Below are positions 45,098-54,856 of a DNA stretch of 64,000 bases, one piece after another. The stretch is from assembly GCF_026344005.1 (NCBI RefSeq), contig NZ_JAPKNH010000001.1, forward strand, positions 496,001 through 560,000, read 5' to 3'. This stretch comes from Kaistia terrae (GTDB lineage Bacteria; Pseudomonadota; Alphaproteobacteria; Rhizobiales; Kaistiaceae). Each line of letters opens with the position of its first letter. Positions within the stretch are counted from its first letter, which is position 1. Both the position numbers and the translations under genes were made by a program. The notes beneath the pieces are model-generated. The model saw only the letters and a program-made list of their open reading frames with translations, was not told where the DNA came from and ran no database searches.

Positions 45098-46447
45098 ATG
45101 AACGCCAAATTCCTCGGCGCCGTCGGCACCTTCGCCGTTGCCGCGCTGCTCGCTGGCCCGGCCGCGGCCGACAAGACCAAGATCGATTTCTGGTTCGGCA
45201 ATTCGGGCGATATCGCCAAGCGCGTCCAGGAACAGTGCGAGCGTTTCAACGCCAGCCAGGCCGACTATGAAGTCGTCTGCACCAGCCAGGGCACGTATGA
45301 CGCCTCGCTGCAGAACACCATCGCGGCCTTCCGCGCTGGCCAGCAGCCGACCATCGCCCAGGTTTCGGATGCCGGCACGCTCGATATCATGCTGTCGGGC
45401 GCCTATTACCCGGCCAATAAGCTCATGACCGACATGGGTTATACGGTCGATTGGAAGGACTATTTCTCCGGCATCGCCAGCTATTATGCGACGTCGAAGG
45501 GCGAGATGTACTCGTTCCCCTTCAACTCCTCGACCGCGCTGCTCTACTGGAACAAGGACGCCTTCGCCAAGATCGGCAAGGACCATGCTCCGGCGACGTG
45601 GGAAGAAGCCGCAGCCGATTTCAAGGCGCTGAAGGCGGCCGGCTATGCCTGCCCGCTCGGCTTCAACATCTCGCGCGACGAAGTCTGGCAGCTTGGCGAG
45701 CAGTTCATGGCTGTCCATGGCGAGCCGGTTGCCACCAAGAAGAACGGCTATGAAGGCCTCGATGCCGAGCTGACCTTCAACAAGGGCAAGTGGGTCCAGT
45801 TCGTCAAGGATCTCAAGGGTTGGTACGACAATGGCGAAGCCGCCATCAAGTCGAAGGAAACCGGCCAGACCTTCGTCGAAGCCTTCGCCAATGGCGATTG
45901 TCAGGTCATCCTGACCTCGGTCGGCGACCACGGCAATATCGGCCGTACCGCCAAGGAAGGCATGAACTGGGACGTCGCCATGCTCCCGGTCTATGAGGGC
46001 ACGCAGCGCAAGAGCTCGTTCGTGGGCGGCGCATCGCTCTGGGTCCTGACCGGCAAGTCCGACGCTGAATACAAGGGCGCAGCCGCCTTCTTCGACTTCA
46101 TCGCCAAGCCGGAAGAAGCGCTGACCTGGTCGACCGTTACCGGCTATATCCCGGTCCGTAACTCGGGCTTCGAATATCTAAACGAGCAGGGCTTCTACGG
46201 CAAGGCGCCGTACAAGGGCCGCGAACTGGCGATCTCCAGCTTGACCGCTTCGCCGGCCGATGACGCCGCCCCGCATGGCATCCGCCTCGGCGGCCTGCTG
46301 CAGATCCGCCAGGAAATCTCGAACGGCCTCCAGGCGATCTTCATCAAGAACGAAGACGTCCAGGCCTCGCTCGACACGGCGGCCGATCGCGGCAACCAGA
46401 TCCTGCGCAAGTTCGAGCAGACCTACTCCGGCAAGACGCTTCCGTAG
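45098..46447 (+). CDS. ugpB: sn-Glycerol-3-phosphate-type ABC transporter substrate-binding protein
   Basis: The 449-residue protein begins MNAKFLGAVGTFAVAALLAGPAAA, a cleaved Sec signal peptide. The mature sequence follows the E. coli UgpB pattern: IDFWFGNSGDIAKRV, FNSSTALLYWNKDAF, GGASLWVLTG, TGYIPVRNSGFEYLNEQGFY and AADRGNQILRKFEQ. It would capture glycerol-3-phosphate or glycerophosphodiesters. The start ATG at 45098 is chosen by the signal peptide; a longer in-frame reading from 44816 has none. It heads the ugpBAEC cluster. Confidence 0.92.
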   Translation: MNAKFLGAVGTFAVAALLAGPAAADKTKIDFWFGNSGDIAKRVQEQCERFNASQADYEVVCTSQGTYDASLQNTIAAFRAGQQPTIAQVSDAGTLDIMLSGAYYPANKLMTDMGYTVDWKDYFSGIASYYATSKGEMYSFPFNSSTALLYWNKDAFAKIGKDHAPATWEEAAADFKALKAAGYACPLGFNISRDEVWQLGEQFMAVHGEPVATKKNGYEGLDAELTFNKGKWVQFVKDLKGWYDNGEAAIKSKETGQTFVEAFANGDCQVILTSVGDHGNIGRTAKEGMNWDVAMLPVYEGTQRKSSFVGGASLWVLTGKSDAEYKGAAAFFDFIAKPEEALTWSTVTGYIPVRNSGFEYLNEQGFYGKAPYKGRELAISSLTASPADDAAPHGIRLGGLLQIRQEISNGLQAIFIKNEDVQASLDTAADRGNQILRKFEQTYSGKTLP

Positions 46448-46471
46448 TCGTCGCACCGAGCTCCCACCCCA

Positions 46472-46495
46472 CCCTCCTCGCCAAGGCGGGGAGGG
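46472..46495. repeat. Stem-loop between ugpB and ugpA
   Basis: CCCTCCTCGCC at 46472-46482 pairs with GGCGGGGAGGG at 46485-46495 (one G-T wobble) around AA. No T-run follows. It resembles the element at 10846-10869 in form and loop. Placed just after the binding-protein gene, it could protect the ugpB mRNA segment or reduce read-through into the permeases. The rest of the 189-base gap shows nothing else. Confidence 0.7.
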
Positions 46496-46636
46496 GCATG
46501 GGAGGCCGGGCGGAAGGTGGCCCGTTCACGTTCCGCCTATTCCTCGATCCGGCCGTGTGCCCCATGCGCCGAGCCGGATCCAGGTTGTCGTCGCCCCGTC
46601 GCGGGGCGCCGGCCGCCTGAAGAATGAGACCGTCCA

Positions 46637-47521
46637 ATGGAAAAGCGCGCTACCTTCTCCTCCACGACGATCGGCCTGCTGTTCGCGGCGCCGATGCTCG
46701 TGCTGATCTTCGTCTTCTTCTACTGGCCGAGTGGCCAGGCGCTCTATTGGGCCTTCACGCTGGAACAGCCCTGGGGCGGTGGCAACACCTGGGTTGGCCT
46801 GCAGAATTTCCGCCAGCTGCTGATGGATCCCTATTACTGGGGTGCGATCTCGCGCAGCATGGTGTTCGGCCTGGGGGCGACCAGCATCGCCATGGGCGTC
46901 GCCCTTCTGCTGGCGCTGTTCACCGATCGCGAGATGCGCGGCCACAAGGCCTATCGCAGCATCTTCATCTGGCCCTATGCCATCGCGGCGCCGGCGCTTG
47001 GCCTCGCCTTCCGCTTCATCCTCGCGCCCGAGGCCGGCTTCCTGTCGCTGATCAACCAGATCTGGCCGGGACTGTGGAATCCGGCGCTTGATGGCACCGA
47101 CGCGATGATCGCCGTCATCGTCGCCTTCTCGTGGAAATATATCGGCTACAACTTCATCTTCTTCCTCTCGGCGCTGCAGAGCATCCCGCGCTCGCTGATC
47201 GAGGCGGCCGCGATGGACGGCTCCGGCCCGATGCGCCGCATGTGGGATATCCAGTTGCCGCTGCTGACGCCGACCCTGTTCTTCCTGCTGGTGATCAACA
47301 TCACCGAGAGCTTCCAGGACTCCTTCGGCATCGTCGACATCATGACCCAGGGTGGCCCGGCGAGGGCGACCGAGCTGATGGTCTACAAGATCTATTTCGA
47401 CGGTTTCAAAGGCCTCGACTATTCCGGCGCTGCCGCGCAGTCGATCATCCTGATGGGTCTCGTCGTCCTCCTCACCATCGTGCAGTTCCGCTTCGTCGAG
47501 CGGCGCGTGCACTACAAATAG
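46637..47521 (+). CDS. ugpA: Glycerol-3-phosphate-type ABC transporter permease UgpA
   Basis: The 294-residue membrane protein has six hydrophobic segments and the permease loop LIEAAAMDGSGPMRRMWDIQLP near residue 190. The motif ITESFQDSFGIVDIMTQGGP is typical of UgpA/MalF-type subunits. It pairs with UgpE. The start ATG at 46637 begins MEKRATFSSTTIGLLFAAP. Confidence 0.94.
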   Translation: MEKRATFSSTTIGLLFAAPMLVLIFVFFYWPSGQALYWAFTLEQPWGGGNTWVGLQNFRQLLMDPYYWGAISRSMVFGLGATSIAMGVALLLALFTDREMRGHKAYRSIFIWPYAIAAPALGLAFRFILAPEAGFLSLINQIWPGLWNPALDGTDAMIAVIVAFSWKYIGYNFIFFLSALQSIPRSLIEAAAMDGSGPMRRMWDIQLPLLTPTLFFLLVINITESFQDSFGIVDIMTQGGPARATELMVYKIYFDGFKGLDYSGAAAQSIILMGLVVLLTIVQFRFVERRVHYK

Positions 47522-47533
47522 GGGGCGGATCCG

Positions 47534-48448
47534 ATGGTCGAACGCACACCCATCTTCAACGCCATCTGCCAGATCGTCCTCTTCATCGGTCTGCTGACGG
47601 TCCTGCTTCCCTTCGTCATCGTCATCGTCGCGGCGACGCACGATATCCGCGCCGTCAACACGGTGCCGATGTCGATGGTGCCAGGCTCGGAGCTGTTCAC
47701 CAACCTGCACGAAGCCTGGGTCCGGGCCGATCTCGGCCGCAAGCTGCTCAATTCGTTCCTGTTCGCGGGGACGGTGGCGGCCGGCAAGGTGCTGCTGTCG
47801 TCGATGGCGGCCTTCGCCATTGTCTATTTCCGCTTCCCCGGCCGGATGCTGATGTTCTGGCTGATCTTCATAACGTTGATGCTGCCGCTCGAAGTGCGCA
47901 TCGTGCCGACCTATGCCGTCGCTGCCAATGCACTGGCGCCGTTCCAGGCGATCCTCAACATCACCGGCATCACGTGGCTGATCCAGACCGTCTCCGGCCT
48001 GCAGGTTAAGCTCGAATGGGGCCTGCTCAATTCCTATACTGGCCTGATCCTGCCGCTGGTCGCGACCGCCACCGGCACGTTCCTCTACCGCCAGTTCTAC
48101 CTGACGGTGCCGGACGAACTGGCGGAAGCCGCCAAGATGGACGGCTCCGGCCCGGTGCGCTTCTTCGTCGACATCCTGTTTCCGCTGTCGAAGCCGAACA
48201 TGATCGCGCTCTTCACCATCATGTTCGTCTGGTCGTGGAACCAGTATCTTTGGCCGATGCTGATCACCACAGATCCGAATTTCGGCATCGCCGTGACACA
48301 GCTGAAGCACCTCATTCCCTCCGAATTCGGCTTGCCGGACTGGAACGTCGCCATGGCGGGGACGCTCATCATCATGGCACCGCCGCTCATCGTCGTGATC
48401 TTGATGCAGCGCTGGTTCGTGCGCGGCCTGATTTCGACCGAGAAGTGA
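47534..48448 (+). CDS. ugpE: Glycerol-3-phosphate-type ABC transporter permease UgpE
   Basis: The 304-residue permease has six hydrophobic segments and the loop ELAEAAKMDGSGPVRFFVDILFP (residue about 195). The block NLHEAWVRADLGRKLLNSF and the end RWFVRGLISTEK fit UgpE. It follows ugpA by 12 bases and precedes ugpC by 16 bases. Confidence 0.94.
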   Translation: MVERTPIFNAICQIVLFIGLLTVLLPFVIVIVAATHDIRAVNTVPMSMVPGSELFTNLHEAWVRADLGRKLLNSFLFAGTVAAGKVLLSSMAAFAIVYFRFPGRMLMFWLIFITLMLPLEVRIVPTYAVAANALAPFQAILNITGITWLIQTVSGLQVKLEWGLLNSYTGLILPLVATATGTFLYRQFYLTVPDELAEAAKMDGSGPVRFFVDILFPLSKPNMIALFTIMFVWSWNQYLWPMLITTDPNFGIAVTQLKHLIPSEFGLPDWNVAMAGTLIIMAPPLIVVILMQRWFVRGLISTEK

Positions 48449-48464
48449 TTGAAAGGACAATCCG

Positions 48465-49574
48465 ATGTCATCGATTGCCATCAAGGGCGTCAAGAAGGCC
48501 TATGCCAAGAACGCCGTTGTGCACGGAGTGGACCTCGAGATCGCCACCGGCGAGTTCATTGTCATTCTCGGTCCGTCCGGCTGCGGCAAGTCCACGCTGC
48601 TGCGCATGATCGCCGGGCTCGAGGATATTTCGGGCGGCGAGATCTGGATCGACGGCAAGCTGGTCAACAAGATGGAGCCGCGCGCGCGCGGCTGCGCCAT
48701 GGTGTTCCAGAACTACGCGCTCTATCCGCACATGACGGTGGCCGAGAATATCGGCTACGCGCTCAAGGTAGCCGGCGTGCCGAAGGCCGAACGGATGAAG
48801 CGCGTCGCCGCCACTGCCAAGGTGGTGGGCCTCGAAGCCTTCCTCGACCGCCGGCCGGCAGCCCTTTCCGGTGGCCAGCGCCAGCGCGTCGCCATGGGCC
48901 GCGCCATCGTGCGGGAGCCCAAGGTGTTCTTGTTCGACGAGCCGCTCTCCAACCTCGACGCCAAGCTGCGCGTCGCCATGCGCGCCGAGATCCGCCGCCT
49001 GCACCGTCGCCTCGGCGCCACCTCGGTGTTCGTCACGCATGACCAGACCGAGGCGATGACGCTGGGCGACCGGCTGGTCGTCATGAATGGCGGCCGGATC
49101 GAGCAGGTCGGCACACCGGCCGAAGTCTATAACCGCCCGGCCACCCGCTTTGTCGCCAACTTCGTGGGCTCGCCATCGATGAACCTGATGGAAGGCTCGA
49201 TCGATCGGCATGGCGTCTTCGTCTATGACGAGCAGCGCCGGATCCCGCTGCCGGGCGCGATCGATGCCCGTCTCGTCGGCCACAAGGTCACGCTCGGTGT
49301 CCGCGCCGAAGCCGCCAGGCTTGTTGCTGCCGGTACGCCCGGCTCGCTCCCTGCCACGGTCGATTTCATCGAGGAACTCGGCGCAGGGCGTGTTGTCCAT
49401 ACCGATTTCGACGGCCTGTCGTTCGCCGTGGCGCTCAGCGACCCGGCCGCATTCGAGACCGGCGACACCGTCGGCGTCATGATCGATCCGGCCGACGTCC
49501 ATCTGTTCTCTGCCGAAAGCGGCGCCCGCATCAACGCGCTGGCGCAGCTCCCACCGGTTCCTGTCGCGTCCTAA
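48465..49574 (+). CDS. ugpC: Glycerol-3-phosphate-type ABC transporter ATP-binding protein
   Basis: The 369-residue ATPase has Walker [10 protein letters not shown], signature [15 protein letters not shown], Walker [14 protein letters not shown] and a C-terminal TOBE/regulatory domain (about 235-369), as in UgpC/MalK proteins. The C-terminal domain in E. coli UgpC mediates inhibition by phosphate. It follows ugpE and precedes the isomerase gene by 22 bases, so all five appear to be one unit. Confidence 0.94.
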   Translation: MSSIAIKGVKKAYAKNAVVHGVDLEIATGEFIVILGPSGCGKSTLLRMIAGLEDISGGEIWIDGKLVNKMEPRARGCAMVFQNYALYPHMTVAENIGYALKVAGVPKAERMKRVAATAKVVGLEAFLDRRPAALSGGQRQRVAMGRAIVREPKVFLFDEPLSNLDAKLRVAMRAEIRRLHRRLGATSVFVTHDQTEAMTLGDRLVVMNGGRIEQVGTPAEVYNRPATRFVANFVGSPSMNLMEGSIDRHGVFVYDEQRRIPLPGAIDARLVGHKVTLGVRAEAARLVAAGTPGSLPATVDFIEELGAGRVVHTDFDGLSFAVALSDPAAFETGDTVGVMIDPADVHLFSAESGARINALAQLPPVPVAS

Positions 49575-49596
49575 TCAAACTCACGAGAGACTTGTC

Positions 49597-50517
49597 ATGA
49601 CCCAAGACCTGATCACGCATGTGGGCTTCAGCACCACGTCCGGCGAAGGCGATCTGAACCATCTTGAGGCCTCGCTCGCCCGCATCGTCGAATTGGGCGC
49701 CGATGTTGCCGAGCTTTCGCTCTGTGGTGACGACCTGATCACCGGCGGCCGGGTGATCGAGAGCCGGGCCAAGCGTCTCGCCGATATCTGCGCCAAGTTC
49801 CCGCTGCGTTACAGCGTTCACGGCCTGATCGTTTCCAACTTCATGGACGCGGTGAACCTCGACTACCAGACCGCCGCGGCCCGCGCTATGGTCCAACTCT
49901 GCGCCCGCGTCGGCTCGGACACGCTCGTCCACCACAGCGGCCATGCACCGATGGCGCCGGCCCGCGTCATCGCCGGCTACGACCGGATGCAGCAGGATGC
50001 GCTGACGGAATTGGCCGATTTCGCCGGCAAGCATGGCGTCCGCGTCGCGCTCGAGAACATCTTCTCAATCGGCGACGAAATGTATCGCCAGCAGCCGTCC
50101 GAGGTTGCCGCGACGGTCCGCGCCATCAACCACCCGAACGTCGTCGCCACCATCGATTTCGGCCACGCCTATATCGAGGCGACCCGCACGGGCGGCAACT
50201 TCCTCGACGAAGTCACGGCGATGGGACCGGTTGCCGGCCATCTGCACGTGCATGACAGTTTCGGCCGTCCCTACACGATGTCGAAATTCTACCACGCGAG
50301 CGAGGCGATCGCGCTCGGCATCGGCGATCTGCACCTGCCGCTCGGCTGGGGCGACCTGCCGTGGGAGACGGTGTTCGACACGATCGACGTCCTGCCGGGC
50401 ACGTCGCTGATCATGGAGATCGGCGAGCGCTTTGACGCGGACCGTGCGGAATCGATCGAGCGCGCCCGCGCGCTTGCCGCTCGCCTCAACGCCCGCCACG
50501 CTGCCCTCGCGGCCTGA
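49597..50517 (+). CDS. Sugar phosphate isomerase/epimerase-like TIM-barrel protein
   Basis: The 306-residue protein belongs to the xylose-isomerase-like TIM-barrel superfamily. The metal-ligand patterns are VALENIF (Glu), VVATIDFGHAYIE (Asp and His), HLHVHDSFG (His) and SLIMEIGERF (Glu). The substrate cannot be read from the sequence. Its place directly after ugpC suggests it handles a sugar or polyol released from an imported phosphodiester, which is inference. The EEP-fold gene follows four bases later. Confidence 0.8.
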   Translation: MTQDLITHVGFSTTSGEGDLNHLEASLARIVELGADVAELSLCGDDLITGGRVIESRAKRLADICAKFPLRYSVHGLIVSNFMDAVNLDYQTAAARAMVQLCARVGSDTLVHHSGHAPMAPARVIAGYDRMQQDALTELADFAGKHGVRVALENIFSIGDEMYRQQPSEVAATVRAINHPNVVATIDFGHAYIEATRTGGNFLDEVTAMGPVAGHLHVHDSFGRPYTMSKFYHASEAIALGIGDLHLPLGWGDLPWETVFDTIDVLPGTSLIMEIGERFDADRAESIERARALAARLNARHAALAA

Positions 50518-50521
50518 TCCG

Positions 50522-51592
50522 ATGAGCCCCGCAATGCCCCTGAACGAAGCTGCTGCTGCCTCGCTGGATCTGGTGACCGTACTGGTGCCGAAACTGCCGG
50601 CGCCGTCTTCCGCTTTGCTTCAGGAGGCGTTGCGCTCGGACAAGACGAGGGCGGAGCATGATCGCCTCGCCCTCGACCTGCCGGCGTTCAATGCCGTCGA
50701 GACGCGTGGGCCAGCGCCTGTGATCCGGCCGGATGGTCCACTCCGCATCGCGGCCTGGAATGCTGAGCGGCTCAAATATCAGATGCCTTCCGCCGATCTG
50801 GTCGCCGGCGTCTCGCCGGACATCCTGCTTCTGTCCGAGACGGACCTCGGCATGGCGCGGGCCGGCAACCGGCACACGACGGCCGATCTCGCGAGCGCGC
50901 TCGGCATGGGCTACGCCTATGGTGTCGAGTTCCTCGAACTCGGCCTTGGCGACGACCGTGAGCGCGCCTGGCATGCCGGCGAAACCAATGCCGTCGGCTT
51001 CCACGGCAATGCGTTGCTGTCGCGCCTGCCGTTCAGCGACGTGGCGCTGATCCGGCTCGACGACGGCGCCGTCTGGTGGGTGGATGCCAAGGATGGCGAA
51101 CATCGGCTCGGCTGGCGCATGGCGATCGCGGCGAAGGTCGAGACAGGGCAGGGGCCGATCTGGACGGTCGTCGTCCATCTCGAAAGCAAATCCGACGCGG
51201 CCGACCGCGCGCGGCAGACGGCAAGGCTTCTGGTGGCGGTCGAGGGCTTGGCCGGCGACCTGCCTGTCGTCATCGGCGGCGATCTCAACACCAATGCCCT
51301 GATGGGGCATACGCCCGCAAACTGGCTGGCCGGACCGCAGAAGCACGAGCCTCTGTTTGCGTTGATGGCCGAGGCCGGTTTTGGCTGGCAGGAGGCGAAT
51401 ACCGCAGATGCGACATTGCGCATGCGCCCGGACGGCACGCCGCTGCCGCCCTATTGCCGGATCGACTGGCTGCTTTCGCGCGGTCTGACGGGCTCGAACC
51501 CGCGTACCGTGTCGGCATTCGACAAGGCCGGCAACGCAATCTCCGACCACGATTTGATCGTCGCAGATTTCGCGTTCAACGACAGGGTCTGA
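50522..51592 (+). CDS. Endonuclease/exonuclease/phosphatase-fold enzyme
   Basis: The 356-residue protein has the EEP metal and active-site motifs in order: RIAAWNAERLK (Asn), ILLLSETDLG (Glu), HLESKSDAADRARQ (His), VVIGGDLNTNA (Asp and Asn) and AISDHDLIVADF (Asp-His). The family includes nucleases, sphingomyelinases and inositol-phosphate phosphatases. Its position at the end of the ugp cluster argues for a phosphoester or phosphodiester substrate rather than DNA. No signal peptide is seen, so it is probably cytoplasmic. Confidence 0.82.
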   Translation: MSPAMPLNEAAAASLDLVTVLVPKLPAPSSALLQEALRSDKTRAEHDRLALDLPAFNAVETRGPAPVIRPDGPLRIAAWNAERLKYQMPSADLVAGVSPDILLLSETDLGMARAGNRHTTADLASALGMGYAYGVEFLELGLGDDRERAWHAGETNAVGFHGNALLSRLPFSDVALIRLDDGAVWWVDAKDGEHRLGWRMAIAAKVETGQGPIWTVVVHLESKSDAADRARQTARLLVAVEGLAGDLPVVIGGDLNTNALMGHTPANWLAGPQKHEPLFALMAEAGFGWQEANTADATLRMRPDGTPLPPYCRIDWLLSRGLTGSNPRTVSAFDKAGNAISDHDLIVADFAFNDRV

Positions 51593-51612
51593 GCCTAGAC
51601 ACCCTACCTCGG

Positions 51613-51720
51613 GCGTCATCCCGGACGCAGCGAAGCGGAGATCCGGGATCCATGCAGCTGGGTTCCTCTCTCGGCAGCCGCTTCGGCGGAATGGATCCCC
51701 GGTCGAGCCGGGGATGACGG
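51613..51720. repeat. GTCATCCCGGAC-type palindromic intergenic repeat pair
   Basis: 51615-51654 (GTCATCCCGGACGCAGCG...GATCCGGGATCCATG) and 51691-51720 (ATGGATCCCCGGTCGAGCC...GGGGATGAC) form an inverted pair with matching outer ends GTCATCCCGG and CGGGGATGAC. This element type is widely scattered in Alphaproteobacteria. It lies between convergent genes and may act as a bidirectional terminator. Confidence 0.8.
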
Positions 51721-51741
51721 TGGGGATATGCCTGAGGGGCT

Positions 51742-52971
51742 CTATTCCCAGCCGAACACACTGCGGCCGGCATAGCTCGCCGACCGTTCGCGTTCGTCGG
51801 CGATCATCTCCTCGACGCTCGGGCCCGTGGCGATGCGCTCCAGCCGCCGCGACTGCTCGTCGAGCCGCTTTAGCGCCGCCATTTCCTCGGCCTCGCCGAG
51901 CTTCGCCTTCTGCACGGCCGAGGTCATGACGCGGATCGTGTGGTCATAGACCCTGAGCGGCACGGGGAAGGGGTGGCGGTCCTTGCCGCCATGCGCGAAC
52001 GAGAAGCGCGCCGGGTCGCTGAAGCGATAGGGCGCGCCATGCACGACTTCCGCCACCATGGCCAGCGCCTGCACCGTGCGCGCGCCGACACCCGGCACCA
52101 GCAGCAGATCGGCGAAATCGACCGGCCCCTGGTCGGCCGCCGCCGCCAGCGCGCCATGTAGCCGCCGGGTGACGACATCGCTGGAGCGGACGTCATGATG
52201 CGCCGGCATGATCAGGTGCGGCAACAGCATCTGGTCAGTCGCGGACGGCGGCGGGGCCGTCTCGGCGCGGATCGCGGCGAATTCGAGAGCGATCTTGTCG
52301 GGGCCGAGGTCGGCCAGCATATCGAGTTGGCCGCTGCGCGACGCCTCCGCGCGCTTGTCGGTCAGATTGACGATCTCGCCCTGTCGCTCGCCATCGATTG
52401 CCGCATGCGGCTCGTCGACGAAGCTTTTCAGGCCTTCGGACTGCCAGTGATAGCGGCGCGCCTGATGGCTTTCCTCGTTCATGCCCTGCTGGATTACCAC
52501 CCAACTGCCGTCATCTGTGACGATGAAGCCGTGCAGATAGAGGTCGAAACCGTCCTGGATCGCGGCGCTGTCGACCTTGGCGACGAGCCGGCTCGCCTTG
52601 GCCATCGCCATGCCGTCAAAGCCGACGCGGTCGCCGATGCCGATCAGTTCCTGCGGCGTCAGGCGCGAATGGCGGCCCTTGCCGCCGCAGACATGGATGC
52701 CGAGTTCGCCAGAGAGTGGCGCGAGCCCGCGCTTTAGCGCGCCGAGCACGCTGGTGGTGATCCCCGACGAATGCCAGTCCATGCCCATGACCGCGCCGAA
52801 AGACTGGAACCAGAACGGATGGGCGAGACGGCGCAACAATTCGTCGCGGCCATACTCCTGGACGATCGCCTCGCTGATGACGGAGCCGAGCTTCGTCATC
52901 CGGTCGGAAAGCCAGCGCGGCACATGCCCGCCATGCAGCGGCAGATCCGCGCTCCCGGCTCGCTTGGCCAT
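51742..52971 (-). CDS. DUF763 domain protein
   Basis: The 409-residue protein opens with KRAGSADLPLHGGHVPRWLSDRM, the DUF763 signature, and carries VCGGKGRHSRLTP, DGFDLYLHGFIVTDDGSWVVIQQGMN and a C-terminal LLLVPGVGARTVQALA, a helix-hairpin-helix-like DNA contact. The family is conserved in archaea and scattered bacteria and has no established reaction; a nucleic-acid function is suggested by the HhH segment. There is no operon partner. Confidence 0.88.
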   Translation of the reverse strand: MAKRAGSADLPLHGGHVPRWLSDRMTKLGSVISEAIVQEYGRDELLRRLAHPFWFQSFGAVMGMDWHSSGITTSVLGALKRGLAPLSGELGIHVCGGKGRHSRLTPQELIGIGDRVGFDGMAMAKASRLVAKVDSAAIQDGFDLYLHGFIVTDDGSWVVIQQGMNEESHQARRYHWQSEGLKSFVDEPHAAIDGERQGEIVNLTDKRAEASRSGQLDMLADLGPDKIALEFAAIRAETAPPPSATDQMLLPHLIMPAHHDVRSSDVVTRRLHGALAAAADQGPVDFADLLLVPGVGARTVQALAMVAEVVHGAPYRFSDPARFSFAHGGKDRHPFPVPLRVYDHTIRVMTSAVQKAKLGEAEEMAALKRLDEQSRRLERIATGPSVEEMIADERERSASYAGRSVFGWE

Positions 52972-53065
52972 GGTTCAATCCGTTTGTGATGATGCGTTTG
53001 CCGTCATCCTAGCATAGCGGATACAGCTGCAGGCACGCCCTTGAGCAGAGCAGACGCTGCGCAGG

Positions 53066-54856
53066 CTACATCATCTGCCCTGGTCTCAATCCGCGAAGAC
53101 TATTGCCCAAGAACCAACGGGGCGCGGTGGCGAGGTCTTCGGGGGTGAGTTGCTGTTCGATCGCGTCGCCCGTTTCGAGCAGGTGCTGGCGCAGGATTCC
53201 GGGCAGGAGGCCATCGGCGAGTGGCGGCGTCAGGAGCAGGCCGTCACGCTCGACGAAGATATTGTTGCGGGTTGCTTCCGTCACGAAGCCTGAACGGTTC
53301 ACGAGGATCGCTTCGTCCGCGCCCGATGTGGCCGCCTCCGCGAAGGCCGTTTCATAGAGTTGGCGACGCGTCGTCTTGTGGCGAAGGAAGGGATCGCCGG
53401 CATCGGCGCGCAGGCTGGCGATGATCGTCATCACCGGCCGATCCGGTTCGGCCGCCAGCGGCGGGGCGATGATGTCGAGAGTTCCGTCACGGCGAAGTTC
53501 GAGCCGCACGCGGTGATCATTGTCCGGATGGAACGTTTCTGCCAGCGCCTCCAGTCGTGCCTCTGTGTCTGCCCAGTCAAAGCGGAAACCGAGTGCCTTG
53601 GCCGATGTGGCGAGGCGGGCCAGATGCAGATCTAGGCGGGCTAGTCCTTGATCCGTCGATCCACGCAGCGTTTCGATCAGGCCGTAGTCTTCCGCGAGAT
53701 CGGTCAGCACGCGGGCCTTGAGCAGACATTCGGCATATTCGGCCGAAGCCTGCGAGTCCGCCACGATGCCGCTGCCGACGTCGTAGCGGCCATTTCCATC
53801 GGCGAACAGGGTCGCGGTTCGAATGGCGACGTTAAAGCGAAGGTCGCCATTTGGTGCGATAGCACCGAGGGAGCCCGTATAGACGCCGCGGGGTGCTGTC
53901 TCCAGTTCGCGGATGATCTCCATCGCGCGTAGCTTCGGCGCACCCGTGATCGAGCCGCAGGGGAAGACTGCCTGAAGCAGCTGCGTGAGCGACGTGTCCG
54001 GCAACAGGTGCGATGTCACCGTCGAGGTAAGGGCGTGGAAGGTCGCGTAGCTTTCGACCTCGAACAGGCTGGGCACCGTGACGGACCCGATTTCGCTGAT
54101 CCTGCCGAGGTCGTTGCGCAGCAGATCGACGATCATCAGATTTTCGGCCCGCTGCTTCGGGTCTTCGCGAAGCTCGACCTTTGCGGCGCTGTCGGTCTCT
54201 CTTTGACGGGGCACCGTGCCCTTCATCGGGCGAGTCGTGGCCTTGCCGTCCGAGATTTCCAGAAACAGTTCCGGCGAGACGGAGAGAATGGTCGTGTCGT
54301 CGAAGGCGACGATGCCGCCATGAGCCACGGGCTGGTTGGCGCGTAGCGCAGCGTAAAGCGCCAGCGGGTCGCCCTCATAGCGGAAGTCGATCGGGAAGGT
54401 GAGATTGACCTGGTAGGCATCCCCCGCTGCCAGATAGTCGAGGACGCGATTGACCTTCTCCGCATGGGCGAAGGCGTCCATCCTCGGCTCGATCGGACTC
54501 GGCGGTTGGGGTGGTGGCAGTTCCCCGAAAAATGCGTCGAGATCCCCGCCCGCGATGGTCGTGGGCTCGCGAAAAAGTCCGATCCACAGCAGCGGCAGCG
54601 CGCTTCCGGCCGGCATGGAGGCGATAAGGCGCTCTTGCAGCGCGTAGCCAAGTTCGTAACCGAAATAGCCGGCCGCATGCAGCCCGCGCGCAAGGCCCGC
54701 CTCAACTCGTCGCAACGCAGCCTCGATATCCTCGCCCGCGTAGCAGCGGATGATCTCGACCGGATCGTGATAGAGCCTTGCGGCGGCCGAGGTTGAGAGG
54801 CGGTCTTCCAGCAGAACGAAGGGGCGCGACAACAGAGCGGGAAGGGCAGGCGGCAT
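53066..54856 (-). CDS. pabB: Fused aminodeoxychorismate synthase component I / 4-amino-4-deoxychorismate lyase
   Basis: The 596-residue product (from the ATG at 54856) joins PabB and PabC, making 4-aminobenzoate for folate. The chorismate-binding half (about 1-350) has RPMKGTVPRQ, DLLRNDLGRI and FPCGSITGAPKLRAMEII. The C-terminal half (about 370-596) is a class IV aminotransferase-fold lyase with EAILVNRSGFVTEATRNNI and LLPGILRQHLLE. An upstream in-frame start at 54910 lacks support. Fusion of the two steps is common in Alphaproteobacteria. The glutaminase PabA is not in the window. Confidence 0.94.
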   Translation of the reverse strand: MPPALPALLSRPFVLLEDRLSTSAAARLYHDPVEIIRCYAGEDIEAALRRVEAGLARGLHAAGYFGYELGYALQERLIASMPAGSALPLLWIGLFREPTTIAGGDLDAFFGELPPPQPPSPIEPRMDAFAHAEKVNRVLDYLAAGDAYQVNLTFPIDFRYEGDPLALYAALRANQPVAHGGIVAFDDTTILSVSPELFLEISDGKATTRPMKGTVPRQRETDSAAKVELREDPKQRAENLMIVDLLRNDLGRISEIGSVTVPSLFEVESYATFHALTSTVTSHLLPDTSLTQLLQAVFPCGSITGAPKLRAMEIIRELETAPRGVYTGSLGAIAPNGDLRFNVAIRTATLFADGNGRYDVGSGIVADSQASAEYAECLLKARVLTDLAEDYGLIETLRGSTDQGLARLDLHLARLATSAKALGFRFDWADTEARLEALAETFHPDNDHRVRLELRRDGTLDIIAPPLAAEPDRPVMTIIASLRADAGDPFLRHKTTRRQLYETAFAEAATSGADEAILVNRSGFVTEATRNNIFVERDGLLLTPPLADGLLPGILRQHLLETGDAIEQQLTPEDLATAPRWFLGNSLRGLRPGQMM

